Of a stretch of 57,142 nt of DNA, positions 25,047-33,681 are shown one piece after another; position 1 is the stretch's first letter, and the number at the start of each line of letters is the position of its first letter. The notes under the pieces were generated by a model. It did no database searches and was not told the DNA's origin. It worked only from the letters and a program-made list of their open reading frames with translations. The DNA comes from an uncultured Arenicella sp. Lineage in GTDB: Bacteria; Pseudomonadota; Gammaproteobacteria; Arenicellales; Arenicellaceae. The stretch is taken from positions 1 to 57,142 of the forward strand of contig CANMNN010000030.1 of assembly GCA_947499305.1 (NCBI GenBank). Direction: 5' to 3'. Both the position numbers and the translations under genes were made by a program.

Positions 25047-25228
25047 ACTGTTGTTGTGATCAATGAAAGACCGTAAAGATTCTAAGACTAGGTAAAAGTA
25101 CGCAGTGACGCAGTGAGCGTGGCATTACGCTACGATTTCGCTCGGGCATCGCTCAGTATCGCGATCTAGTATTGTGCACATTTACTTTAGATAAAACTGA
25201 TATTGTCGATTCAAACCCAGGAGAAACT

Positions 25229-25873
25229 ATGTCTGAATCACTTCAAGCTTATTGGTCATTTCGAAGCCCTTATTCATATCTAATCTGTCCAGATCTAATT
25301 CGCTTAAAAGCGCAATTCGATATTGAGATAGAGTTGAAAGTTGTGCTTCCAATCGCGGTGCGATCGAAAGAACTCGTGTTTGATGTCAGTAATAGAAATA
25401 AGGTCTCATACATCCTAATGGATATGTCGAGAAGGGCTGAATATCTAGGCCTACCGATCAAGTTTCCTGAGCCCGATCCAGTTGTTCAGAATCGCGAGAC
25501 CTTTCAGGTAGCTGACGAGCAACCCCATATATTTCAGCTTTGTAAGCTGGGGGTAGAAGCAAATCGCCGAGGGAAAGGTATCGAGTTTGCTCATAGTATG
25601 TCTCGCCTAATATGGGGTGGCACTACTAATTGGAATGAGAGGAGTAATCTGGTGCTCGCCGCACAAGAGGCAGGCTTAGATTTGTCATCGATGGAGAAAT
25701 CTATAATCAATTCAGATCATATGGACGAAGTAGAAAACAACCAAGCTAGTCTAGAGCAAGCAGGGCATTGGGGCGTTCCAACAGTGGTTGTTCGAGGAGA
25801 GCCATTTTTTGGTCAAGATAGAGTAAAGACTCTAGAGTGGAGGCTTGATCAGTTAGGTCTTAGAAAGCAATAA
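25229..25873 (+). CDS. DsbA-family 2-hydroxychromene-2-carboxylate isomerase-like protein
   Basis: ATG 25229 with a CAGGAGAA ribosome site gives 214 residues. The protein starts YWSFRSPYSYL, the active-site Ser pattern (S-x-Y-S) of kappa-class GST/HCCA isomerases, in place of the CxxC of DsbA. Further family landmarks are EANRRGKGIEFAHSMSRLIWGG and GHWGVPTVVVRGEPFFGQDR. These enzymes use glutathione on aromatic-degradation or electrophilic intermediates; the substrate cannot be predicted. No aromatic-degradation genes are adjacent. Confidence 0.85.
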   Translation: MSESLQAYWSFRSPYSYLICPDLIRLKAQFDIEIELKVVLPIAVRSKELVFDVSNRNKVSYILMDMSRRAEYLGLPIKFPEPDPVVQNRETFQVADEQPHIFQLCKLGVEANRRGKGIEFAHSMSRLIWGGTTNWNERSNLVLAAQEAGLDLSSMEKSIINSDHMDEVENNQASLEQAGHWGVPTVVVRGEPFFGQDRVKTLEWRLDQLGLRKQ

Positions 25874-25958
25874 GCATAGAAAAAGTAGCCGGACACTACA
25901 GCACACTCTATGTACGGACTTTCCGATTTTACTTGTAAAAAGCTACTAAAAGTTGGCG

Positions 25959-26855
25959 CTACTTTAAGCCAATTATATGATTCGAGCGACTATGCAAACT
26001 ATTTTCTGGTAAATTCCAGTTTATAATAACTACCTGAGAATCGGGAGACTGATGTGAGACTAGGCGTCTGCCTTGGTAAGATACGGCGGTGATAGATTTG
26101 CGTAAATCAAACTGACGCTCCAATCCAGTTCGATTGTTTACAAACAGGGGTAGTCCTGTTTCTAGTGAACGCTTTTCCCATGTGTCTGCTGGGCCATATT
26201 GTCCTGGGGCCCAACTCGCACTAGAAACAATGATGTTTGCACCTTTCTCCTTGAGGCGTTGCGCATGAGTTGTCGGCCATGCGTCTGCGCAAATTAGTAG
26301 GCCTACTTTATGCTGGTCGATACCTACTACGGTCGCCTCAGTTCCCGCAGTGGACCAGCTCTCAGCAATGGGAATTGTATTTATTTTTCGGTGTCTGCCG
26401 ATAATCTTGCCGGATCGATCTATTACAAACAGCGTATTGAACACCTTCTGCTTTTCGACACTATCTGTCTCTGAGTTTATACCTTCGAGGTGACTCAGAA
26501 AAATTATAAGTTCATGTTTTATTGCCAGGCGTTTTATTTTTTGAACGTATTTATCTGGGCCATGTGTTATCCAGTCGGTACCTAATTTTAAGTCAAAACG
26601 ATAGCCCGTTAAGGCTAACTCCGGTGTCATAACCCAGTCAGCACCGTATTTGGCTGCAAGCTCAATGCCTCGCTCGATTAGCTGAGCATTATGATCTAAA
26701 TCGGCGTATTTAAGCTCGAGATGAAGCATTGCGATTTTTATCGTTTTAGCTTCCCTACTATCATGCTCGTTAGCGCTAGCGAGCGAGTAGCTCGCAATAA
26801 GTACTGCGACAAGAAAAGTGCGTTTCACAATAGGGCGAAGCAGACTCATTTCCAC
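25959..26855 (-). CDS. Secreted carbon-nitrogen hydrolase (nitrilase superfamily)
   Basis: A 298-residue nitrilase-fold amidase with the catalytic triad E79 (TPELALTGY), K157 (GRHRKIN) and C189 (LLICADAWP). Unusually it begins with a signal peptide (IVKRTFLVAVLIASYSLASANE), so it acts in the periplasm. It is the last gene of the cobalamin-riboswitch operon and overlaps the CbiZ gene by 10 bases, so it belongs to the same process. Since CbiZ is also an amidohydrolase, this enzyme may cut another amide of the corrin ring side chains or of the released aminopropanol part; this is inference. Fold and active site are certain, the substrate is not. Confidence 0.88.
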   Translation of the reverse strand: MEMSLLRPIVKRTFLVAVLIASYSLASANEHDSREAKTIKIAMLHLELKYADLDHNAQLIERGIELAAKYGADWVMTPELALTGYRFDLKLGTDWITHGPDKYVQKIKRLAIKHELIIFLSHLEGINSETDSVEKQKVFNTLFVIDRSGKIIGRHRKINTIPIAESWSTAGTEATVVGIDQHKVGLLICADAWPTTHAQRLKEKGANIIVSSASWAPGQYGPADTWEKRSLETGLPLFVNNRTGLERQFDLRKSITAVSYQGRRLVSHQSPDSQVVIINWNLPENSLHSRSNHIIGLK

Positions 26856-28063
26856 TTGCTTTGCCAGCCGATCGCGATAGCTTGAGTAAATAAATCGAGT
26901 TGATCGTTTTCGGTTACGCTTAGCTGCTGCCTAAACTGTTGCCAATCTTGGCTCTGGCCAGACAAGGCAATGGCTGCATTGACCGCTTGATCAAGTAGAA
27001 CATCGTTTTCTATGGTGCGCGACAGGGTGCCGTATTCTAATCGGTCAAGCACGCTGGCATAGGCGTAGGCGGCGGCAACGAGTTTAGGCTCGCTGAATAC
27101 CGCTCGAGCGTTTTTCTCTAGTAATTCAAACTGTTGATCAGCAAGCTTTTGCTTTAGCTTAGCTAGAAGGGGTTTCTTAGTTAAACCAAACCTGCCTAAG
27201 GCATGCATTACGCTGCGTGTGTCTGACCGCTCTAAACCGTTCTGAACACTAATTGCTTCGATCACAGCTTCACGCACTGCAGAGCCTATCAATTCGCCAA
27301 GCTTTAGGTGACCACTAGCGCTATCTAATGTGTTCAATGATGACTTCATTGGCGACGCGATAGCGAATTGATCCGTGCCTGTTCCCGTAGCTATGTGCTG
27401 CGATTGTTTACTCGGTATTGCTAGTTCCATCAGTGCAGCTGATTTAGCTTCAGTCAAAACTGTTGCGGCTTTGGCTTGAGCACCGGGGGTCAAGGCTCTA
27501 TTGAGCAGCAAAATGATATTGATCGTGCCCGAGTCTTTTACAAATTCGTTGCCATCTTCGGCTTGATACCATCGCGCTGGATCGCCAGATCTCAATGCAT
27601 TACCTTCAACGCCAGCGGTCACAAACGTGTTGACGGTGATATCGCGATAGCTTTTTTGTACATGCACTACATTATTAATGTTTGCAGCGGTGCCCATGTT
27701 CGCCATCTTTTTTGCATCTAAGTTCAAGGCGTCAGCTAGTTCTTGATGGTACTGCTGATTGCTTAGGCTTAGTATGTGTTCGAAGCGACTGTCATGGCCA
27801 TTGCCTTCGACGCTTTGAAAATTAACGATGCTGGTCAGTGTATTGTTTTGCCCACCATTAATATCTGAGGTTGATAGCACTTGATGAGGCTGCTTTAGGC
27901 TAACTGTAAGATATCGACTTTGGCGACTAGCGACATAGAGATCTGTTTCGTGCACGATCGTTTGTGAGGGCATGATGTCTTCCATATTTGACGCCACTGT
28001 TGCCGTGCTTAATGATGCTAGTGACAGCGAAAACAACAGTGTTTTGTAGGTGAATTTAATCAT
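26846..28063 (-). CDS. cbiZ: Exported CbiZ-like adenosylcobinamide amidohydrolase with a C-terminal extension
   Basis: A 405-residue protein. Residues 1-25 are a signal peptide (TLLFSLSLASLSTATVAS). Residues about 45-271 are CbiZ: VLSTSDINGG (62-71), FVTAGVEGNALRSGD, LTEAKSAAL, the hallmark ATGTGTDQFAIASP (225-238), and HLKLGELIGSAVREAV. CbiZ hydrolyses the aminopropanol amide of cobinamide or pseudocobalamin to give cobyric acid for corrinoid remodelling, normally in the cytoplasm. Here it is predicted to be periplasmic. The last 130 residues (272-405) are an alpha-helical extension I do not recognise. It lies 23 bases after the DUF2149 gene in the riboswitch operon. Confidence 0.88.
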   Translation of the reverse strand: MIKFTYKTLLFSLSLASLSTATVASNMEDIMPSQTIVHETDLYVASRQSRYLTVSLKQPHQVLSTSDINGGQNNTLTSIVNFQSVEGNGHDSRFEHILSLSNQQYHQELADALNLDAKKMANMGTAANINNVVHVQKSYRDITVNTFVTAGVEGNALRSGDPARWYQAEDGNEFVKDSGTINIILLLNRALTPGAQAKAATVLTEAKSAALMELAIPSKQSQHIATGTGTDQFAIASPMKSSLNTLDSASGHLKLGELIGSAVREAVIEAISVQNGLERSDTRSVMHALGRFGLTKKPLLAKLKQKLADQQFELLEKNARAVFSEPKLVAAAYAYASVLDRLEYGTLSRTIENDVLLDQAVNAAIALSGQSQDWQQFRQQLSVTENDQLDLFTQAIAIGWQSKWK

Positions 28064-28086
28064 TGCGGTTACTTTTCAGTTAGAGA

Positions 28087-28425
28087 CTACTTTCCAATCA
28101 ATATAAGTTTGCCGGTTTCAGGGTCGCGGTAGACTTCGCCAACAGACTCATAGCCGTTACCTGCAGATTCGCCTTGGCTAGGCAATTGCGGAAGCTCTCG
28201 ACCTTTCTCGACAATTTGCTGAGTCTGCCTTGGTTTGTTGCTCTCTAAGTTAGAGTCAAAATGAGCGTCCACATTTTTACTCATACTTATCAGGGCCGCG
28301 ATCAAACCGCAGGCGAACACCAGCATTAGATCGATTAAATTGGCTAGCGGGCCGAGCGGCTCTTCGTCTTGTTGGGTAAAACGGCTGCGTTGCCATTGTC
28401 TATTCTTTGTCGCTTTAGCTCTCAT
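28087..28425 (-). CDS. DUF2149 ExbD-like membrane protein
   Basis: A 112-residue protein with a basic cytoplasmic N-terminus, one helix and a periplasmic tail. The helix begins NLIDLMLVFACGLIAALI, with D32 placed as the proton-carrying Asp of ExbD/TolR. The tail carries the DUF2149 motif around VGEVYRDPETGKLILI. It overlaps the MotA/ExbB gene by four bases (ATGA), so the two form an ExbB-ExbD-like motor pair. DUF2149 genes accompany CobN-like and MotA/ExbB genes in bacteria and archaea (established association). It probably transmits proton-motive-force energy to the periplasmic chelatase. Confidence 0.85.
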   Translation of the reverse strand: MRAKATKNRQWQRSRFTQQDEEPLGPLANLIDLMLVFACGLIAALISMSKNVDAHFDSNLESNKPRQTQQIVEKGRELPQLPSQGESAGNGYESVGEVYRDPETGKLILIGK

Positions 28426-28901
28426 ACAGTGTTCCCAGAGATTTGATTCTCAGCGACTTGAATTGAGTGCTCCATAGAGCTGAGCACTTGTTCATACCAT
28501 CGGCGTCGCAGGCGTCCAACTACAAAGCCGATGATGCCAACCAATAAGCCTAGTACGGTGGTATCGAAGGCGACGCTCATAGCCGTGGTTAAAATACTTA
28601 GGTCGCCTTCACCTAATGCCGAGAGACCTGGGCCTAGAGGTATCAAGGTGCCCATCAAACCAAGCATGGGGGCAATTCGTGTTAAGAAATCTGTGCGTTC
28701 GATACGGCGTTCAGCGAGAGCTTCAAACGCATAAATTTCTCCGCTGTTACGCCACCTTTTTAAACCGATAGCCCTCTCTGTTAACAAGGTAAACACCTCG
28801 ATTACGGCTAGAGCAGTTAATGCGAGTAACAGCCAGATAACGGGCTGAAGTAAATAACTTACCAGCGCATGCATTACGCCAAATGTAGAACCATCAAACA
28901 T
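28422..28901 (-). CDS. MotA/TolQ/ExbB proton-channel family protein
   Basis: A 159-residue membrane protein with three hydrophobic segments. TM1 is VIWLLLALTALAVIEVF; the conserved pair follows a cytoplasmic loop with the family signature RIAPMLGLMGTLIPLGPGL and VAFDTTVLGLLVGIIGFVVG. It is the proton-conducting subunit of an ExbB/TolQ/MotA-type motor, here dedicated to the CobN operon rather than TonB. It starts nine bases after the CobN gene and overlaps DUF2149. No TonB-like protein accompanies it, so energy is likely passed directly to the chelatase. Confidence 0.92.
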   Translation of the reverse strand: MFDGSTFGVMHALVSYLLQPVIWLLLALTALAVIEVFTLLTERAIGLKRWRNSGEIYAFEALAERRIERTDFLTRIAPMLGLMGTLIPLGPGLSALGEGDLSILTTAMSVAFDTTVLGLLVGIIGFVVGRLRRRWYEQVLSSMEHSIQVAENQISGNTV

Positions 28902-28910
28902 ATTATTCCT

Positions 28911-31900
28911 CTATTTATTTTGATGTTCGGTAGATTTTTGCGGAGAGCGAGCCCCTCGCAAAATCCCAATTGCAATCAGTAAAGCAAGCAGGGCAAACAG
29001 CCATCGATAATCAATGTTTTGAGCGCTCTGATTTTGCTCTTTCTGATTTGCTTGTTCTTGTGCTTCATTAGCCTTCTCTTGTTCTAAATCTGCAGAGTTT
29101 AATTCTGAGATAGTTGATGGCGTTGCAGTTACTTGACTCTTAATCTTTGCCGAGTCTAGCAAGGCTTCAACCGCTGCTGCCTGCGCCTCATCAATATGAT
29201 TTTTGATGAAGTCGAATATTGGGCTATCGGGAGAAGTGTGGCCGCTACCGGGCAAGCCGTTTTCTATAATGAGTTGAGCGAACTGTTGCGATAGCTGTTT
29301 AATGGTAGCTTGGTCAGCGTTCCAAAAATCCTTTTGTGCAGCAACAAGCATCACCGCCAACATATTGCTCTTTACGTGAACGTTGTGGTTTTCTTCTAAA
29401 AAGGTATCGAGGCCAATGTTGTAGCGGTCATCGATGTAAACTGATTTCACGTCGTCCCATACCCAGCTTTTTACTACATCTGGATTGGTGACTTGCCAAC
29501 CCCACAAGTACTCAAAAAATTCGCTACCCATGGTCCGAGCACCGGCATAGCCTTCATCCATCAATGGTGTTAGCCATTGCGGGTTTAGAAAACGTCCGCG
29601 CAGCTCCGATAACAATGCGGTGCTGAGTGGCTCAATACTAATATTACTATTGTCTTCATGCGCCAAAATAAAATTGTCGGGAATTTCACCGCTTACTGTT
29701 TCCACCGCCAAACTCAAACCGCCCAAGTAATCGAAGGTATCGTTGTTGTCCAATAAGCCATAGAGGTTACTCGAGCGCCCTAGGTAGGTTTTACCGACAG
29801 TATTTAATCGCTCGGTAAAAAGTTCTTTCTGAGGTTCACCTTGTACATTCGCGCCATAGGCGTGACCCATTCGGCGAATATATACGTCAGCAATCTCAGA
29901 GCGCTTGTCCCAACTACCAGAGCGTTCGACAAGGCGGTTCACACCTGCGCCGTAAGTGCCGGGAGCATCACCAAATAGGCGATACGTGGCCTTGCGGCCC
30001 GCCTCATTAGCGGCGAAACCTTGTTGCAATGCAGCGCGTGCATCTTTAACCCATTGTGCTGCCACGTGATTAATTTCCAATGACTCCTTGCCGGGATTTT
30101 GTTCCTTGCCGAGAGGTGAAAGCGCCGAATTTAACGCCAACGATAGAGCAGGGTACTGCTGCCTAATTTGATCTGAGGAAGCGTCTAAGGCCATCAATAC
30201 GGCTTTTTCTAGCCAAATAATATGCGCGCCATAGAGATCTCGGAACAAACCAGATGTGGTATACAACGTGTCTCTGCGAACTCGAGGTGCATTATTTTCT
30301 TGCATAGACGAAATATCTAATCGCTCTAGACGCTTAACAATTCCGCGACTACTCCATACTGGCTTTACCCCTAACATATCAAAACCAAAAGCGATCATTG
30401 CGCCTTCATCTCGTACCACATCGGAAGCCCACAATACGATCGCATCCGCCTGCTCTGACTCCGTTGTAGTGCGTGCTTGTGTGGCCAGATCAACGCCAAC
30501 CTTGTAGCCCAAGCGCGAAGGAATTAAGCTGCCATCGAGCGCATAAAAATTGCGGCCGGTAGGTAATACTTCAGGAGTGCGAATAGGGTCGTTACCTTTA
30601 CCAGGTTGAATATAGCCACCGGCTAAACCATTACTCAGCGCGGCCATTTCAGCATTCGGCGATGAGCGTAATGTTTCCCCCCATTTCTCGCTCACAAGGT
30701 CTACGCTGGAATCATCGCCTTGTGCCATTGAGCTCAACATGGTGGAAACAGCCTTATCAGACCAAGGCTGCCCAAAGCTGTGTAAGCCAAGCGGCATGAA
30801 GTCTTCTTGCAGCTTGGTTAAGTAGTGGCCGACCTCATGCACTAGCAATTCATCGTCGACTTGGTCGTAAGCTTTTACTCCGCGTATCTCCAGTTCAGCT
30901 TGCATGCTTTTGGTAAGCTCGTCGGCAAGTTTTAAGTCGTTCACTAGTGTTTTGATTGCCACAATCGCACGTTGGCGCATCGCGCCTGCGGCTTCGGGCG
31001 CTGCTTCATAACTTTCAACCAATTGACGTAACCCGAGTAGGCGGTCATAGAGCTCAGTACTTTCTAGCGGCGGCGTTAGATGGTCGACCATCACAGCAAG
31101 GCCTCGGCGTTTTGCCTGAATGCCTTCACCGACGCCATCAACAATGTACGGATACACGCTTGGCAGGTCATCGATTAGTGCCGTAGGATAGTCGACTTCG
31201 CCCATGCCGACGCGGTGGCGTGGCAGAAATTCATAGGTGGAATGGCGCCCCAAATGCACTAGCGCATCGGCGCTAAATTCCAGCCTTAGCCAATGGTAGA
31301 AAGCGAGATATTGATGGGTAGGCGGGAATGATAAATTCGCGTGCAGTATTTCTTCATTTAGCTCCCAACCTCTGGGCGGTTGCGGGCCTACAAATACATT
31401 GCCGAACTGCATGCCGGGTATTAGAAGTTTATTGTCATGCACCATAACGTTGCCCGGAGCCTTGCCCCAACCGCGTATGCCTTCAACGCCGCTTGCGGCA
31501 ATTGCATCGACCAAGGTTTGCGCTTGCTCCCAGTCAATATCGCTTTGGCTGTCGGAGGTTTTATAAAGTGCTTCAAGTTGAGCTAAAAGGTCGATAACTC
31601 GGTCGCGCGCCTTATGATCTGCGCCTTCCATTGCATGTTTTAAATCGGTAACCACGCGCCTTATTAGGCGCTGAGCAATGTCGGGGTTTTCAAACTTAAC
31701 CGCGGTTTGTAGCATTACGTGCAAATAGCCGAGTGGCCCGTTTTGCATCTCATCCTGAATAACGCTGGGTAATTTATTGAACCATGTTTGGTATTCTTGG
31801 GCTGATACCGTCTCGACCTTGGATGCCATTTTGGCCAGTTCACCGCCATTTTCAGGCAGATTTACACCACGCTCTTGTAACAAATCGAGCAATGCTTCTC

Positions 31901-33275
31901 GGCTCTCTGGCAGTTCACCCGTTTGATAGCCAATGCTTTTTAAGTGCCGTAAAATCTGTAGTAGCGAACTAGGAACATTGAGGTTATCGGCGCCAATGTT
32001 ATGTCGGCCAGGAGGGTGGTTATAGTAAATAATTGCAACGCGTTTATCTTTGTTGCTCTTTTCTTGCAATGCATTCCAACGTAATACTCGCCTTGCCATC
32101 AGTGATACTTGAGATTCTATTGGCTTGGATAGAGCTAACTTCACCCCGGTTTGCTGGTCGATAGAGGCTTCAGTCATTGCGGCTAAGACTAAGGGTTGGC
32201 TAATGCCCTGAAGCTCCGGCATGGCAACGCGGTAGTGCACACTGTCCCAGCGTAAACCTTCTTCAGATAAGCGATATTCGTCGGCGGTGCTATCACTCAA
32301 ACGTAAGCCCTTTAGCACGGGCACGTTTAACTCGGCTAGGTTGTGATTCACATCTAAGCGGCCCTCTCCGCCACCGAGTACAAAATTTTGTAGTGATACC
32401 ACCGCAGCAAGCTGGCTCTTATGTTCAACTAATAGCTTTGATGCAGCAACAGATGACTCGCCCCACTTAGCTAAAACGGTTAAGCACTTAGTATCCTTTT
32501 GCGTTTGAATTTGACCGCATAGCTGCTCAATTAAGTCTTTTTCTCCCGGCCTGCCACCTGTTTCATAATCAATGATGGCAACCCATCGATGCTTTGGCGA
32601 TAACCTCAGAGCGCTAGGAGCTATCGAATTGCCATCAACGAACACTCGCAACGGCGACTGTAGGATAGGGGAGGGCACTTCGATGTTGGCACCAGTTAGA
32701 CGGCTTAGGTGGCGAAATAAACCTTCTATATTGTCAGTTTCGCGATCAGCCCAAAACGTTTTAGCCAATAGCCAATCTCGGTGATTAGAGAACTTCTGTA
32801 AGCGAGACGATGACCATTGCATCACATCAACCCCTGCTTGCGCTGGAGGGTCTTGCATTAATTCATCAAGGTCGGCGTTTTCTAGCATCAACTTTCGATT
32901 TACTTGAGAAGCTGTTACCAAACGACGATCGCTGTGCACTGCTACAAATGAGCGAGGGCGTATTTTGCTTTCAGGTGTTAAATAAGATTGAAACAATGAC
33001 GCTGAATCACCATAAACGCCACCCAAAAATACAATATCGGCGTTTTGCATCAATGAATTACGAGCCGCTTCGTCTAGGCTGACAAATTGATCAGTGGTTC
33101 GTAAAACAATCTGATGGTTCTCAGTATTGCTGAGAAACTGATGCGCTCCGCTGAGTACATCAGGCGTATTGCGAGGCGAGACCACAGCTAAAATATTCGC
33201 AGCCAATGATGTAGTCGATACGCCCATTAATACCATAAAAGCGATGAAGCGAGCCCTAAGGCGAAAATAGTTCAT
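28911..33275 (-). CDS. Exported, membrane-anchored CobN/BchH-like chelatase subunit
   Basis: A 1454-residue CobN/magnesium-chelatase H-family protein. It has what cytoplasmic CobN lacks: an N-terminal signal peptide (ARFIAFMVLMGVSTTSLAA) and a C-terminal membrane helix (YRWLFALLALLIAIGIL, about 1425-1442) with a short basic tail. The body is therefore periplasmic and anchored to the inner membrane. Family motifs include YYNHPPGRHNIGADNLNVP, LVHLGRHSTYEFLPRH, NEAGRKATYRLFGDAPGTYGAGVN and MGHAYGANVQG. No CobS/CobT or ChlI/ChlD ATPases are present; an ExbB/DUF2149 motor follows instead. The arrangement recalls HmuS-type dechelatases of haem loci, but the B12 riboswitch and CbiZ indicate corrinoid. 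It may insert or remove cobalt. Confidence 0.9.
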   Translation of the reverse strand: MNYFRLRARFIAFMVLMGVSTTSLAANILAVVSPRNTPDVLSGAHQFLSNTENHQIVLRTTDQFVSLDEAARNSLMQNADIVFLGGVYGDSASLFQSYLTPESKIRPRSFVAVHSDRRLVTASQVNRKLMLENADLDELMQDPPAQAGVDVMQWSSSRLQKFSNHRDWLLAKTFWADRETDNIEGLFRHLSRLTGANIEVPSPILQSPLRVFVDGNSIAPSALRLSPKHRWVAIIDYETGGRPGEKDLIEQLCGQIQTQKDTKCLTVLAKWGESSVAASKLLVEHKSQLAAVVSLQNFVLGGGEGRLDVNHNLAELNVPVLKGLRLSDSTADEYRLSEEGLRWDSVHYRVAMPELQGISQPLVLAAMTEASIDQQTGVKLALSKPIESQVSLMARRVLRWNALQEKSNKDKRVAIIYYNHPPGRHNIGADNLNVPSSLLQILRHLKSIGYQTGELPESREALLDLLQERGVNLPENGGELAKMASKVETVSAQEYQTWFNKLPSVIQDEMQNGPLGYLHVMLQTAVKFENPDIAQRLIRRVVTDLKHAMEGADHKARDRVIDLLAQLEALYKTSDSQSDIDWEQAQTLVDAIAASGVEGIRGWGKAPGNVMVHDNKLLIPGMQFGNVFVGPQPPRGWELNEEILHANLSFPPTHQYLAFYHWLRLEFSADALVHLGRHSTYEFLPRHRVGMGEVDYPTALIDDLPSVYPYIVDGVGEGIQAKRRGLAVMVDHLTPPLESTELYDRLLGLRQLVESYEAAPEAAGAMRQRAIVAIKTLVNDLKLADELTKSMQAELEIRGVKAYDQVDDELLVHEVGHYLTKLQEDFMPLGLHSFGQPWSDKAVSTMLSSMAQGDDSSVDLVSEKWGETLRSSPNAEMAALSNGLAGGYIQPGKGNDPIRTPEVLPTGRNFYALDGSLIPSRLGYKVGVDLATQARTTTESEQADAIVLWASDVVRDEGAMIAFGFDMLGVKPVWSSRGIVKRLERLDISSMQENNAPRVRRDTLYTTSGLFRDLYGAHIIWLEKAVLMALDASSDQIRQQYPALSLALNSALSPLGKEQNPGKESLEINHVAAQWVKDARAALQQGFAANEAGRKATYRLFGDAPGTYGAGVNRLVERSGSWDKRSEIADVYIRRMGHAYGANVQGEPQKELFTERLNTVGKTYLGRSSNLYGLLDNNDTFDYLGGLSLAVETVSGEIPDNFILAHEDNSNISIEPLSTALLSELRGRFLNPQWLTPLMDEGYAGARTMGSEFFEYLWGWQVTNPDVVKSWVWDDVKSVYIDDRYNIGLDTFLEENHNVHVKSNMLAVMLVAAQKDFWNADQATIKQLSQQFAQLIIENGLPGSGHTSPDSPIFDFIKNHIDEAQAAAVEALLDSAKIKSQVTATPSTISELNSADLEQEKANEAQEQANQKEQNQSAQNIDYRWLFALLALLIAIGILRGARSPQKSTEHQNK

Positions 33276-33333
33276 TTACTTTGAAACCTAATCAATTTAG
33301 CTAAAAAGAAATCTGATCGAAAAGGCGGGCAAA

Positions 33334-33366
33334 GCCTGAGAGGTGTATCGAGGAAGATAGTCAGGC
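33334..33366 (-). promoter_or_regulatory. Possible expression-platform hairpin after the riboswitch
   Basis: Reading the - strand, GCCTGA (33366-33361) can pair with TCAGGC (33339-33334), followed by TTTGCCCGCCTTTT. This is terminator-like and lies between the riboswitch and the CobN start. The stem is short and the loop long, so this is tentative. Confidence 0.35.
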
Positions 33367-33384
33367 AATGAAGCATCTAATCGC

Positions 33385-33515
33385 GAGATAACTCATACAG
33401 ATCAGGTGTTCGGACTTATCACTAAAAGGTGTGAAATACCGTTGCGCGTCAGTGTTGGAATCTAACCAACTTTCCCTGAATTTACACTACGCAATCAATT
33501 CCAAGGTGACTCGTA
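33385..33515 (-). promoter_or_regulatory. Cobalamin (AdoCbl) riboswitch
   Basis: On the - strand the leader of the CobN operon contains the conserved core in order: AGGGAAAGTTGG, GATTCCAACACTGACGCGC, CAACGGTA, then the B12 box AAGTCCGAACACCTGATC (33417-33400). These correspond to the GGGAA, AATCC, CCCGCAACGGT and AGTC-GGA-ACCTG elements of cobalamin riboswitches. Ends are approximate. It should lower expression of the downstream five-gene operon when adenosylcobalamin is plentiful. Confidence 0.87.
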
Positions 33516-33531
33516 GCTGCTGAAATGTAAC

Positions 33532-33570
33532 TTATTAAGTTATTAAGAGCGAGCCTTAATAGCTATTAAG
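33532..33570. repeat. Cluster of CTTAATA/TATTAAG elements including a 16-bp perfect palindrome
   Basis: CTTAATAGCTATTAAG at 33555-33570 is a perfect palindrome, and TTATTAAG is repeated in tandem at 33532-33547. Four copies of one 7-base unit thus lie just upstream of the riboswitch, where its promoter should be. A protein operator is likely; no regulator is assigned. Confidence 0.6.
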
Positions 33571-33681
33571 ACCATAGCGAAATTGACGAGAACAAGCCGT
33601 TTGGCTGTGATGAGTTCTCATAAGGGCATCAGTCCTTTTGTATGCCATCACTCAAGGCGCGTACGTCAACTCATTTTAGAC

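Noticed and set aside
28911..33275. Reading the CobN-like gene as cytoplasmic aerobic cobaltochelatase of de novo B12 synthesis
   Set aside because: It has a signal peptide and C-terminal anchor, lacks CobS/CobT, and no cob/cbi synthesis genes other than cbiZ are present in the window.
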